From Paenibacillus stellifer (lineage in GTDB: Bacteria; Bacillota; Bacilli; Paenibacillales; Paenibacillaceae), in contig NZ_CP009286.1 of NCBI RefSeq assembly GCF_000758685.1, positions 836,501-900,500 of the forward strand: a DNA stretch of 64,000 nt, given 5' to 3'. Below the pieces are notes generated by a model, which saw nothing but the letters and a program-made list of their open reading frames with translations, did no database searches and was not told the origin of the DNA. This document shows positions 19,401 through 27,627 of this stretch, in pieces. Made by a program: the position numbers and the translations under genes. How positions within the stretch are numbered: position 1 is the first letter of the stretch; each line of letters begins with the position of its first letter.

Positions 19401-19763
19401 TATCAGAAACGCCCGATTTACTGGCTGTTCGACAGCGGTAAGAAAAACGGCTTCAAGGCGCTCATCTATATGCACCGCTATTCAAGCGACCTGCTTGCCA
19501 AACTGCGGACGGATTATGTCCACGAACAACAAGAGCGTTACCGTACCCAGCTTTCCCATATCTCGGGTGCGCTGAACACAGCAACAGGCGCAGAACGTGC
19601 GCGGCTTCTGAAACAACAGGAAAGGCTAACTGAGCAACTGCGGGAACTCACCGTCTTTGAGGAGAAAGTTCACCACCTAGCCGACCAAAAAATCACGATC
19701 GACCTCGACGATGGTGTAAAGAAGAATTACGAGATCTTCACTGATGTCTTGGCGAAGATTTAA
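16410..19763 (+). CDS. pglX: BREX adenine-specific DNA methyltransferase PglX
   Basis: This 1117-residue protein is an N6-adenine methyltransferase. The SAM-binding motif I (DPCMGSGHIL) is near residue 307 and the catalytic NPPY motif near 445. The target-recognition region should lie C-terminal of NPPY. The DNA encoding about residues 593-816 (18190-18860) is clearly more AT-rich than its flanks, suggesting that the specificity domain was exchanged. PglX marks host DNA at a non-palindromic site so that BREX can tell it from phage DNA. It is followed immediately by pglZ. Confidence 0.93.
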   Translation: MNKNAIQKFAIWARTELIEQVKQRAYQYAITDKGYGDENATVIAGRVLEHDEKRQRQSFIEIIKKSGFKQAVEEVAYTWFNRFVALRYMEVNDFLPTHVRVFSDSSGGFNPEILKNVLHLDLEGLYKTKVSELLNANKTDELYRYLLLTQCNALNTFLPEMFERMGAYTEMLLPNNILKPEGVIGRLVKDIPEEDFRDAVQIIGWLYQYYNTEPKQAVFDGLKKNIKITKENIPAATQLFTPDWIVRYMVENSLGRLWLESRPDSSLRANWKYYLDEAEQTPEVAERLRVLRSENAVKSPEDIKVIDPCMGSGHILVYAFDVLMQIYTSEGYSERDAAKLILEKNLYGLEIDRRAYQLAYFALMMKARQYNRRILTQGVRPQVYEPTGYADGMEYGSLVRVDKLEPMPEQPEGQLTLFDDSYDAKLNAWNFRRLLAQKYDVVVTNPPYMGNKGMTAKMSEYVQKNFPDSKSDLFSCFIERGLDWIKPTGYNCMVTMQSWMFLSSFETMRKKILSLRTITNLLHMENMVMGIAFGTAVANLYGHHIADYKGQYNYMTMKDIEDEKPVVFPTAHKRNCTASAENFEKIPGSPVAYWASNQLLSVFEKERKISDIAKPRVGQNTGDNERFLRLWHEVSNDKIGLNTPHSKIEEQPFKWIPYSKGGPYRKWYGNYFYLINWNDNGREIKEYAVVRNNGKHWSRYIQNLDFLCIEGVTWSDISSSKFSCRYLPQGFICDVKGSSAYPQQSDLLMYMATLNSVFAEECLRILAPTISFQTGDISRIPYPSNSDKNQIIKELASDCIKHSMSDWDAFETSWDFKRHPLICGERTVAASFSKWEHEAAERFDTLKANEEELNRIFIDIYGLQGELSPEVEDKDVSVRRADLGREIRSLISYAMGCMLGRYSLDCEGLAYAGGDWDAGKYKTLPADKDNIIPICDDEYFDDDIAGRFVEFVKTVYAEDTLEENLLFIADALGGKGTPREVIRNYFLNDFYKDHLKIYQKRPIYWLFDSGKKNGFKALIYMHRYSSDLLAKLRTDYVHEQQERYRTQLSHISGALNTATGAERARLLKQQERLTEQLRELTVFEEKVHHLADQKITIDLDDGVKKNYEIFTDVLAKI

Positions 19764-19774
19764 TGGAGGATTCT

Positions 19775-22366
19775 ATGCTGTCGGATACAATAAAATCAAG
19801 GCTTGTGGAGCGGTTCGCTGCTCCCTTGCCGGAATTCCATAAACGCCGCATCGTCTTTTGGTATGATGAGGACTCCGAATTTGCCGAGGCTGTTGATGAA
19901 CTGGCTCTTAGCGGCGTGACGCTCGTAAAACTTAACGGCAAGAATAACTTTGCCGTAAAGAAACTACTTGCAGCGGATGACCTAACGGGCGACTACCTTG
20001 TCTATGACCCACTCTCTTACGATAAAGACGGGAAGGACGACTGGCTGCTTGACATCAAGCTGTACAGCGAAGAGTTCCGCGCCGACCTCGTGTCGCTTCA
20101 AATGGAGGAACTGCTCGTCGAGCCTTCTTCCGCAATGCGTAAGACGATGAAACTATACGCTAAATTCCTTGATAACAAAGACCGTAAGGCTAAACTCCGC
20201 AAAATCGGAAGGATGTACCAAGCACCGCTTCAGTTGCACATCGATATAATGGCGGTACTGAGCAACCTTCCCGGCGGTTCAGCTCAGGATGTTATCATCG
20301 CTGTGCTTTCGGCCGGATTAGAGAAGGAAAACAACGTCCCACTTGCTAATATCGAGAAGTTCGGTAATATTGAGGCGTTCTGGCAATTGATTCAGAAGTA
20401 TACGGGATACGTCAATGCCGACGACCGCCCGCTTTCCGATCTCGCCGCACATATTCTGATAACTGCTCTGTCACAGACGACTCCTGCTTCCGCTTTGCGC
20501 GGCTTGGAGCGGTATGTTTCTGATTCCTCCAAAGCGTACTGCTATCAGCTTGTTCATGAGTGGCAACGCAGCGAAAACATTGGGGATTTAGTTGAGATTT
20601 GTCGCTTTGTGGAACATGAACTTCGCCTTTTCGAAAGATTTGACAAGGTAGAAATAACCGGGCTTTTGAAAAGCGACACGTTTCCTGCGATCAACGAAAG
20701 CATCTTAAAACGCTTTTACAACGAAATCAGTGAGCGTGTAATTAGAGTAGACGTTATCCTTGATGTGGTTGAGAATCGCCGCACTTCGGGGTGGTATCAC
20801 TTATCTGTGGATTACTTCGAAAGCCTTTACTATATCGCTAAGATGCAGGAATTTTATCTGGCTCATATCGAAGGTTTCCACCTCGTCGAGCCTGTGAAGG
20901 TCTGGAAACTCTATACAACCGATGCATATAAGATGGACAGCTATTATCGGCACTTCCATTACTTTTTTGGAAATACGCTCAAATCCCCGCACGTTCTCTT
21001 GGAAGACGCCTTGAAGAAGTGCTCCGATGTGGTTGAGGGCTTATACTGTGAGTGGTTCTTGAAAGAACTCACCTTAAATTGGACCAATGCCATAGCGGGT
21101 GATTTAGACGCGCTCGGCTATGTTTCTGAAATAAATAAACAGCGGGATTTTTATCGGAGATACGTTTCTCCGAACGTGAGTAAGGGCAATCGTGTATTCG
21201 TCGTGATTTCCGACGCCCTTCGTTTCGAAGTTGCCGTTGAGCTCTCTGAAAACCTCGCGCACACCACCAAAGGTGTGGCTACACTTGAGGCAGTACAAGC
21301 CGTTTTCCCAAGCATTACCAAATTCGGGATGGCGGCCTTACTCTCGGGGAAAGAGTTATCTGTAAATGACAAGATGGAAGTGACAGTTGACGGCAACCCA
21401 ACGAGTAGCACCATAGGGCGCGGCACAATCCTGAGCTTTGCCAACCCTGACAGCGTTGCCGTTACCTATAAAGACCTGCTCCAGATGAAGCAAGCAGAAC
21501 GCCGCGCATTAGTGCAGGGTAAGGAGATCGTCTATATCTATCACAACACGATTGATGCACTAGGCGACAAGCCTGCTACCGAAACTAAGGTATTCGAGGC
21601 ATGCGATTCGGCAATCTCTGAACTGAACGCAATCGTTAAGATAATCGTAAACGATCTAAGTGGCTCTAACGTATTGATCACTGCCGACCACGGCTTCCTA
21701 TACACCTACAAACCACTTGAGGAAAGCCAGAAAATCAGCCGTCAGACCTTTAATGGCGAGATTTATGAACTTGGTCGGCGTTACGCTCTGGTTCCGCCTG
21801 AAACGACTGCTAACTACCTTCTTCCCGTAAAAACGGAGCGTGAATTCGGGGGAATTCCGATGAAAGGTTATGCCCCGCAGGACACGGTCCGTATTAGGGT
21901 TCAGGGTGGTGGCGAGAACTACGTCCACGGTGGCATCAGCCTACAGGAAATGGTTGTGCCTGTCATTGTCTATAAGGGTATGCGGTCGGGATCTAAGAGG
22001 TACGTTGAAGTTCAGAATCCGGGACTTTCACTTATTAGCGAAAGCCGTAAAGTGACGAACCTGATGTTCTCTCTCGACTTTCTGCAAAAACAGCCGATTG
22101 GCGACAAGGTGCAGGTATGCAATTACAGCCTGTATTTCACTGACGACATGGGCGTTCCCGTTAGTGACACACAGACGGTCATCGCAGACAGGACAAGCGA
22201 CAATGCTTCCGAGCGTGTATTCCGCGTGAGGTTTACCCTAAAACAAATGCAATTTAACCGAAATAAAATATACCGCCTTGTCATTGCAAACGATACGGAC
22301 GTGCCGGAAGAGGCCGAGTTTCGCATTGACATAGCATTTGCCGATGATTTCGGATTTGACCTATAG
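19775..22366 (+). CDS. pglZ: BREX alkaline phosphatase-superfamily protein PglZ
   Basis: This 863-residue protein has the PglZ alkaline-phosphatase-fold domain. A metal-binding aspartate motif (VVISDALRFE) lies near residue 477 and the TADHGF motif near 637. PglZ is the signature gene of BREX and is needed for both modification and exclusion in studied systems. ATG 19775 is preferred over the upstream ATG 19763 because GGAGG (19765-19769) lies between them at correct spacing. It is 12 bp from brxL. Confidence 0.92.
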   Translation: MLSDTIKSRLVERFAAPLPEFHKRRIVFWYDEDSEFAEAVDELALSGVTLVKLNGKNNFAVKKLLAADDLTGDYLVYDPLSYDKDGKDDWLLDIKLYSEEFRADLVSLQMEELLVEPSSAMRKTMKLYAKFLDNKDRKAKLRKIGRMYQAPLQLHIDIMAVLSNLPGGSAQDVIIAVLSAGLEKENNVPLANIEKFGNIEAFWQLIQKYTGYVNADDRPLSDLAAHILITALSQTTPASALRGLERYVSDSSKAYCYQLVHEWQRSENIGDLVEICRFVEHELRLFERFDKVEITGLLKSDTFPAINESILKRFYNEISERVIRVDVILDVVENRRTSGWYHLSVDYFESLYYIAKMQEFYLAHIEGFHLVEPVKVWKLYTTDAYKMDSYYRHFHYFFGNTLKSPHVLLEDALKKCSDVVEGLYCEWFLKELTLNWTNAIAGDLDALGYVSEINKQRDFYRRYVSPNVSKGNRVFVVISDALRFEVAVELSENLAHTTKGVATLEAVQAVFPSITKFGMAALLSGKELSVNDKMEVTVDGNPTSSTIGRGTILSFANPDSVAVTYKDLLQMKQAERRALVQGKEIVYIYHNTIDALGDKPATETKVFEACDSAISELNAIVKIIVNDLSGSNVLITADHGFLYTYKPLEESQKISRQTFNGEIYELGRRYALVPPETTANYLLPVKTEREFGGIPMKGYAPQDTVRIRVQGGGENYVHGGISLQEMVVPVIVYKGMRSGSKRYVEVQNPGLSLISESRKVTNLMFSLDFLQKQPIGDKVQVCNYSLYFTDDMGVPVSDTQTVIADRTSDNASERVFRVRFTLKQMQFNRNKIYRLVIANDTDVPEEAEFRIDIAFADDFGFDL

Positions 22367-22378
22367 GAGGGCTTCGCA

Positions 22379-24454
22379 ATGGAACTAGAAGCAAACCAGT
22401 ATACGCCGGAAACGGATGATGCGAACGCGGTTATTCATCAGAAACTACGTAAGCATTTCGACGGTAAGATTGTCCGCAAAGACCTGACCAAGGCCATCAA
22501 GGAGGGGGCGAACGTTCCCGTCTACGTCTTGGAGTTTTTGCTCGGTCAGTATTGTGGCTCCGACGATCCTAAAATAATCGAAGACGGAGTGAAGAATGTA
22601 AAGCGAATACTCTCCGATAACTTCGTGCGTCCTGACGAAGCGCAAAAGGTACTGTCTTCACTACGCGAGCGCGGTAGTTATACAGTTATCGACCGTATAA
22701 CAGTGAGTTTAAATATCAAACGTGACCGTTATGAAGCTGACTTCTCAAATCTTGGTGTTCGTGATATCCCCATATCTTCAGACTATGTGTCTAAATACGA
22801 CCGCCTATTATGCGGCGGCATCTGGTGCATCGTTGGGCTTGAATATGAATACATCGAGGAAGATAAGAAGTCCACACCTATTCGTATTGTGAAAATTACG
22901 CCTATTCAGATGCCGCACATTGACATGGAGGAGATAAAAGCCGGTCGCAGAGCCTTTACAAAGGATGAGTGGATAACCGTCCTGCTCCGCTCCACGGGTA
23001 TGGAAGCGGATAGGTTTTCGGAGCGAGAGAAGTGGTTGCAACTCGCACGTATGTTGCCGCTGATAGAGAACAACTTCAATCTGTGTGAACTTGGTCCCCG
23101 TAGCACAGGCAAGTCGCACCTGTATAAGGAGATTTCTCCGAACAGTATCCTCGTGTCGGGTGGGCAAACCACAGTAGCGAATCTTTTCTACAATATGTCG
23201 AGCAAGACCGTTGGGCTTGTTGGGTTATGGGACTGCGTGGCTTTTGATGAGGTCGCAGGTATCACATTCAAGGACAAAGACGGCGTTCAGATCATGAAAG
23301 ACTATATGGCTTCTGGTTCATTTGCCAGGGGAAAAGAGGAAAAAGCGGCAACAGCCTCAATGGTCTTTGTAGGAAACATCAATCAGAGTGTGGATGTTCT
23401 GCTGAAAACATCGCACCTGTTTGACCCCTTTCCTGAAGCGATGTCGTATGACACGGCTTTTCTCGACCGTATGCATTGCTACATACCTGGTTGGGAGATT
23501 CCGAAGTATCGCCCAGAATCATTCACCAACGATTATGGCTTTATTACTGACTACCTTGCTGAGTTTATGCGTGAGATGCGGAAAGAGCCGTTCGGCGACG
23601 TATTCGACAAGTATTTTCGTTTTGGAAGCAATCTTAACCAGCGCGATGCTATCGCTGTCCGTAAAATCGTTTCCGGCTTGGCCAAGCTGCTCTACCCCAA
23701 CGGTGAATTCAGCAAGGAGGACATCAGGGAGATCCTCACCTTCGCACTCGAGATGCGCCGCCGCGTCAAGGAGCAGCTAAAGAAAATCGGCGGTATGGAG
23801 TTCTACGATGTGAATTTTTCCTATGTCGATAACGAGACGTTCGAGGAACATTATGTTTCCGTGCCGGAGCAAGGTGGCGGTAAGATAATCCCAGAGGGGA
23901 TGACAAATCCGGGCAACGTCTATACGATTTCTCAAGGTAAGAGTGGAATGATAGGTGTTTACCGCCTTGAAACTCAAATGCTACCCGGCAATGGCAAGTT
24001 TGAGCGCACTGGGCTTGGCTCCGACCGCGATGCAAAGGAAGCCACTAACACAGCTTTCAACTTCCTGAAAGCGAGCGGTTCGCAGATAAGCGGTTCTATC
24101 AGCACGACCACAAAGGACTACATCATCAACTATCAAGACTTAAATGGCATCGGAATGACGAAATTCCTAACGCTACCATCTGTGATTGCACTTGCCTCCT
24201 GTGCCCTGAATAAACCGACGCTTTCGAGCCTTGCAGTACTTGGTGAAATAAGCATAAGCGGCACAATTCTCAAAGTCGAGGAACTTGCGAGCACCTTGCA
24301 AGTCTGCCTCGACAGCGGCGCGAAAAAAGTGCTGTTACCAATAACATCAGCTCCCGAACTTGGTTCTGTACCGTCTGATCTTATCGGTGCTTTCAGCCTG
24401 ATATTTTACACAACCCCGCAGGAAGCTGTGTTTAAGGCTTTGGGTGTAGAGTGA
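22379..24454 (+). CDS. brxL: BREX Lon-like AAA+ protein BrxL
   Basis: This 691-residue protein has a P-loop (GPRSTGKSHL, about residues 239-248) in an AAA+ core and a C-terminal Lon/S16-like fold (region around LGEISISGTILKVEEL). The canonical Lon catalytic serine-lysine dyad is not obvious, as in many BrxL proteins, which act as DNA-associated ATPases rather than proteases. The Shine-Dalgarno TAGGAGG precedes ATG 22379. It is the last core gene of the type 1 BREX operon; a nuclease and ATPase pair follows after 53 bp. Confidence 0.9.
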   Translation: MELEANQYTPETDDANAVIHQKLRKHFDGKIVRKDLTKAIKEGANVPVYVLEFLLGQYCGSDDPKIIEDGVKNVKRILSDNFVRPDEAQKVLSSLRERGSYTVIDRITVSLNIKRDRYEADFSNLGVRDIPISSDYVSKYDRLLCGGIWCIVGLEYEYIEEDKKSTPIRIVKITPIQMPHIDMEEIKAGRRAFTKDEWITVLLRSTGMEADRFSEREKWLQLARMLPLIENNFNLCELGPRSTGKSHLYKEISPNSILVSGGQTTVANLFYNMSSKTVGLVGLWDCVAFDEVAGITFKDKDGVQIMKDYMASGSFARGKEEKAATASMVFVGNINQSVDVLLKTSHLFDPFPEAMSYDTAFLDRMHCYIPGWEIPKYRPESFTNDYGFITDYLAEFMREMRKEPFGDVFDKYFRFGSNLNQRDAIAVRKIVSGLAKLLYPNGEFSKEDIREILTFALEMRRRVKEQLKKIGGMEFYDVNFSYVDNETFEEHYVSVPEQGGGKIIPEGMTNPGNVYTISQGKSGMIGVYRLETQMLPGNGKFERTGLGSDRDAKEATNTAFNFLKASGSQISGSISTTTKDYIINYQDLNGIGMTKFLTLPSVIALASCALNKPTLSSLAVLGEISISGTILKVEELASTLQVCLDSGAKKVLLPITSAPELGSVPSDLIGAFSLIFYTTPQEAVFKALGVE

Positions 24455-24507
24455 GTACTTGATATAGACTATTCTATTTTCCTGGCTGATGGAAGGAGGA
24501 ATACAAA

Positions 24508-25500
24508 TTGAGGTCATCAAATGCATCAGCATCAGCTTTTGGTTGGGATTTTCAAAGTAATGCGGCAATTATGCTGATGCTTAAAAACATTGAGAAAGCC
24601 TTCAAAGTAAAAGTGGAAGGTGCGGCTGAAGATGTTGAGATTACCTTTACAGACGGGGAAACGCTGATGTCACAGGTGAAGGCGGTCGTAAAGCCTGACG
24701 ATTACAGCCATGTCAAAGAGAAATTGAAAGCGGGACTGCAAACACTAAATAATGCCTCGAAGCTATCAGACGTAAAACAGCTTGTTTTCGTTACAAATTC
24801 GCCGAATCCCTTCAATGACACGACAACTATGTTTAAGTTTAGTAGTCCGCTTAACATAGTGCCTTTTCCGGAGCTACCGACCGCTTGTCAACAAACTATA
24901 AGCGATATTTGCACCTCGGAAGGATATGATTTCGATACCGCATTGCTTACAGTGTGCGTGATGCAGTTCCACGGCGAAGATGAGGACGAGCGTTACAAGG
25001 TTTTGTCGACACTAACGACCGAATTTCTCAACAATCTTGGTGTTCATAAAATTTCTACAAACCAGTTGCTTACTCTTTGGCAACATTCATTTGCTGTCAA
25101 TGCCTCGCAACTAACGACCTCAATCACTAAGAAACGAATGGTGTGGCCGGTAATAGCAATCCTCTGCGAGGTGGGTAAAGATGATGCGGAACTTGTAGAT
25201 TTTGACGAGAGCGATGTTGCCGAAATATTACAAAAGTACAGGAGTGTTATCAACAATAAAAGCGAAAATTTTGAATTCATTTCTCGAGTTCTTAGCGACT
25301 ATAACGAGTTCCACCCAGAAATGAAATCAAAAGAACGAACAATTAAATTCATTGACAACAACTGGGGAAATTATAAGGACTTCTTTGATTTGAAAAGTGC
25401 AGACTCGATCACCGAAGAGATGGTCATTCACCTAACCGTAAGCAATGTCTTAAGGAGCCGTAAAGTCATTGCGGAAATTAAAGGTAAGGTGAAATTATGA
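24508..25500 (+). CDS. Predicted Cap4/DUF4297-like dsDNA nuclease, partner of downstream ATPase
   Basis: This 330-residue protein begins with a segment shaped like the Cap4-type PD-(D/E)xK endonuclease domain: an aromatic N-terminal motif (AFGWDFQS), then an acidic strand (EGAAEDVEI) and a QVK motif (SQVKA) at about residues 36-60. The C-terminal two thirds are helical and unassigned, perhaps sensing or ATPase-binding. TTG 24508 is the start, with AGGAGGA upstream. It follows brxL by 53 bp and overlaps the ATPase gene by 4 bp, so the two products are probably made in fixed ratio. It resembles the nuclease subunit of Lamassu or ABC-three-component systems, but I cannot assign it to a named type. 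Nuclease activity is prediction. Confidence 0.65.
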   Translation: MRSSNASASAFGWDFQSNAAIMLMLKNIEKAFKVKVEGAAEDVEITFTDGETLMSQVKAVVKPDDYSHVKEKLKAGLQTLNNASKLSDVKQLVFVTNSPNPFNDTTTMFKFSSPLNIVPFPELPTACQQTISDICTSEGYDFDTALLTVCVMQFHGEDEDERYKVLSTLTTEFLNNLGVHKISTNQLLTLWQHSFAVNASQLTTSITKKRMVWPVIAILCEVGKDDAELVDFDESDVAEILQKYRSVINNKSENFEFISRVLSDYNEFHPEMKSKERTIKFIDNNWGNYKDFFDLKSADSITEEMVIHLTVSNVLRSRKVIAEIKGKVKL

Positions 25501-26957
25501 GGATAGTTTCATTGCAGGTTAATGCTAATCAGCTAACCCTCATAGGTGATAATCATAAGGTGTTCTTGTTCGAGCAAAACGTCAATTTAGTTCTCAGTAC
25601 AAAAAACAGCGTTGGAAAAACAACACTGTTGCGCTTACTGATGTACGCTTTGGGTTATCCAATCCCAAGTACCCGTGGGATACGCTTTTCTGAATACGAA
25701 ACCGTACTAACAGTGGTTGGCGCAAACAATGAGATTTTTGTGCTGACAAGAAACAGGGATTACATTGAGGTACTGCACAACAAGGTGGATAAGGGTTACT
25801 CACTTCCCGTAGAGCAGAATGAGTTGCACTCTTTAATTTATGGCATAACCAACCTTGAAGTGGTCGACAATCTGCTTGGTGCTTTTTTCTTAGACCAAGA
25901 AAAAGGATGGACTCTATTAAACCGAGGCAAAGTGATAGGAAATATTCGATTCTCGATTGAATCTTTGCTACGTGGATTGTCTAACAGAACAAACGATGAA
26001 TTGGCGCAGCGGCACGCTGTCGTCAAGCGAGAAATACAGAAATATAAGCACATGCTTGATATTGCGGCATATAAGGCAGAAATCAACCGACTGGGCGAGA
26101 CCTCCTTTATCGACTCTCCGGCAGATGATATTGAAAACGCACTTGAAGTATTGTATTGCGAGCGAAAGCCTTTAGAAAAGGAACTCAGTAGAATTAAAAG
26201 CGTAATCCGCAAGAATACTAACTTCGAGAAGTTCATTACCTCTTTTGGGCTTAGGGTAAAAGCACCAAACGGTGACGAAGTACCGGTTAATAAGGATACT
26301 CTAATCGGTTTTGGAGATACCGCTGACTTACTTGTGGCAAGGCAAAAGATCAATTATGAGCAACTTGCAGCTATCGATAGGAAGATCGCTTTGTTAAAAG
26401 CACAGCAAGACGATGAGGCGATGTTAGTTGATGTAAAGACAGGCCTTCAGCAGTTTGATTCCGAAATTGCCAAAATCAATGTTGATGCTTTGGCTACTCA
26501 AAAGATAATCGCTAAATTGGAGCAGGAAAGAAAGTTATTAGAACAAAGAGTAATCAATAGCGTGAAACATGATAATCCGCTCATCAGTGAACTACATCAA
26601 CTGATTTCGTCATATGCAGCACGGCTCGGATTGGATGAAAGATATATTAGTGCAAAGAACGACTACATTTTCACCAACGATCTGAAATCGTTGTCAGGAG
26701 CGATTTACCATAAAGTTGTTTTTGCATTTAAGATTTCTTATGTCAAGTTGATTCAGCAGCATACAGGTCTTTACTTACCGTTAATTTTAGATTCGCCAAG
26801 CGGGCGCGAGGTGAGCGTGGAGAATATTAATGAAATGATGACGATTCTTGCTGAGGATTATGCTGACCACCAAATAATAATAGCTTCTATCTACAATAGC
26901 TACGCTTTTCCAAACAAGAACACTATTGTTTTGCAGGACAGAATGCTACCGTTTTGA
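25497..26957 (+). CDS. SMC/ABC-like ATPase, partner of upstream nuclease
   Basis: This 486-residue protein has an N-terminal P-loop (STKNSVGKTTLLR, around residue 36-48), a short coiled-coil middle (about residues 270-360) and a C-terminal Walker B (LILDSPSG). The first glycine of the canonical GxxxxGK[ST] is replaced by threonine; I recall similar NSVGKTT forms in defence-associated ABC ATPases. It overlaps the nuclease gene by ATGA, a classic coupled start. At 486 residues it is much shorter than a true SMC, so the coiled coil can form only a stub. A sensor-motor subunit that licenses the nuclease is the simplest reading. It ends a long same-strand run starting at 11441. Confidence 0.7.
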   Translation: MRIVSLQVNANQLTLIGDNHKVFLFEQNVNLVLSTKNSVGKTTLLRLLMYALGYPIPSTRGIRFSEYETVLTVVGANNEIFVLTRNRDYIEVLHNKVDKGYSLPVEQNELHSLIYGITNLEVVDNLLGAFFLDQEKGWTLLNRGKVIGNIRFSIESLLRGLSNRTNDELAQRHAVVKREIQKYKHMLDIAAYKAEINRLGETSFIDSPADDIENALEVLYCERKPLEKELSRIKSVIRKNTNFEKFITSFGLRVKAPNGDEVPVNKDTLIGFGDTADLLVARQKINYEQLAAIDRKIALLKAQQDDEAMLVDVKTGLQQFDSEIAKINVDALATQKIIAKLEQERKLLEQRVINSVKHDNPLISELHQLISSYAARLGLDERYISAKNDYIFTNDLKSLSGAIYHKVVFAFKISYVKLIQQHTGLYLPLILDSPSGREVSVENINEMMTILAEDYADHQIIIASIYNSYAFPNKNTIVLQDRMLPF

Positions 26958-27022
26958 TTTATATTTACATGAGGTCGCTTCCGGCATACGAAATGTATCT
27001 CAGAGTTATTTCATACCCACAA

Positions 27023-27162
27023 CGTGTCCACATTTTGCCCACAAACTCTACCCACACATCTTATTCACATGAACCAATTTTAAAGAGAACCAGACGAAAT
27101 AGTTACAAATAGACTCAAAAAAACCATAAAATTATTTGTCTCATGGCCGGCGGGATGCTAGC
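27023..27162. repeat. Degenerate direct repeat A
   Basis: This segment shares two blocks, in the same order and orientation, with 37206-37359. The first is GTG-x-CCACAT-x-TTG-x-CCACAAACT. About 80 bp on comes a second, CATAAAA-rich block with an ATGG-x-CGGC-xx-GATG-x-TAG core. The match is imperfect (roughly two thirds by eye). With repeat B it brackets the DUF262 pair, two insertion elements and the first three-gene module. Confidence 0.4.
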
Positions 27163-27206
27163 TAACTCGGATTTTATGAGAGGAGTCGCCGTCACAAGGT
27201 TAATTG

Positions 27207-27247
27207 AAGAAGCTACTCATCAAGGTATGCTGGTGAGTTAGCTTCTT
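27207..27247. repeat. Imperfect inverted repeat downstream of the nuclease-ATPase pair
   Basis: AAGAAGCTA (27207-27215) pairs with TAGCTTCTT (27239-27247). The stem extends inwards through CTCATCA and TGGTGAG with one bulge and a G-T pair. It lacks a long T tract, so terminator function is uncertain. Confidence 0.4.
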
Positions 27248-27627
27248 TGATTTGGCTAAAAGCTCATAGCCCGTTTGTTGGATCTCCACTTGCTATACCT
27301 GAAATTGAAGACATTCAACGAATAGATTTGATGGGATTTCTTTATAGAGTATCCCTGGGAAATACCATATAATGGAGTGAGTGAGTTACCACTGTTGAAA
27401 AAACAAGGTGGTTAACTTTTGGATTGCATTTACAAGTGATTTGTGGTGTCAAGCAAGGATACCATCTAATTTTTATCATTTTAAATGTGGCTGTCACATT
27501 ATTATGGTTGAGGGACCGAGTATGAGTAACTGGAGTCGATCCTTATAGGGCTACCATTGTGGGGAGCATCAGGCGGTGTTGAACGATCTGCCTTATATTT
27601 TATCAGCCACTGTTGGGAGGGAATAAT

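Larger units (their letters stand above)
26958..27627. other. 670-bp spacer with repeat A, hairpin and possible gene remnant
   Basis: No convincing intact gene is present. The left part holds a degenerate repeat shared with 37.2-37.36 kb. An imperfect hairpin occupies 27207-27247. A short frame at about 27206-27372 reads like the tail of a protein (WLKAHSPFVGSPLAIPEIED) but lacks a start and family match, so I treat it as a possible remnant. The last 15 bp supply the GGGAGGG site for the DUF262 gene. Confidence 0.4.

Noticed and set aside
24508..26957. Assignment of the nuclease and ATPase as Lamassu
   Set aside because: The parts are similar in kind, but the ATPase is short, there is no third subunit, and no diagnostic motif could be confirmed by eye.
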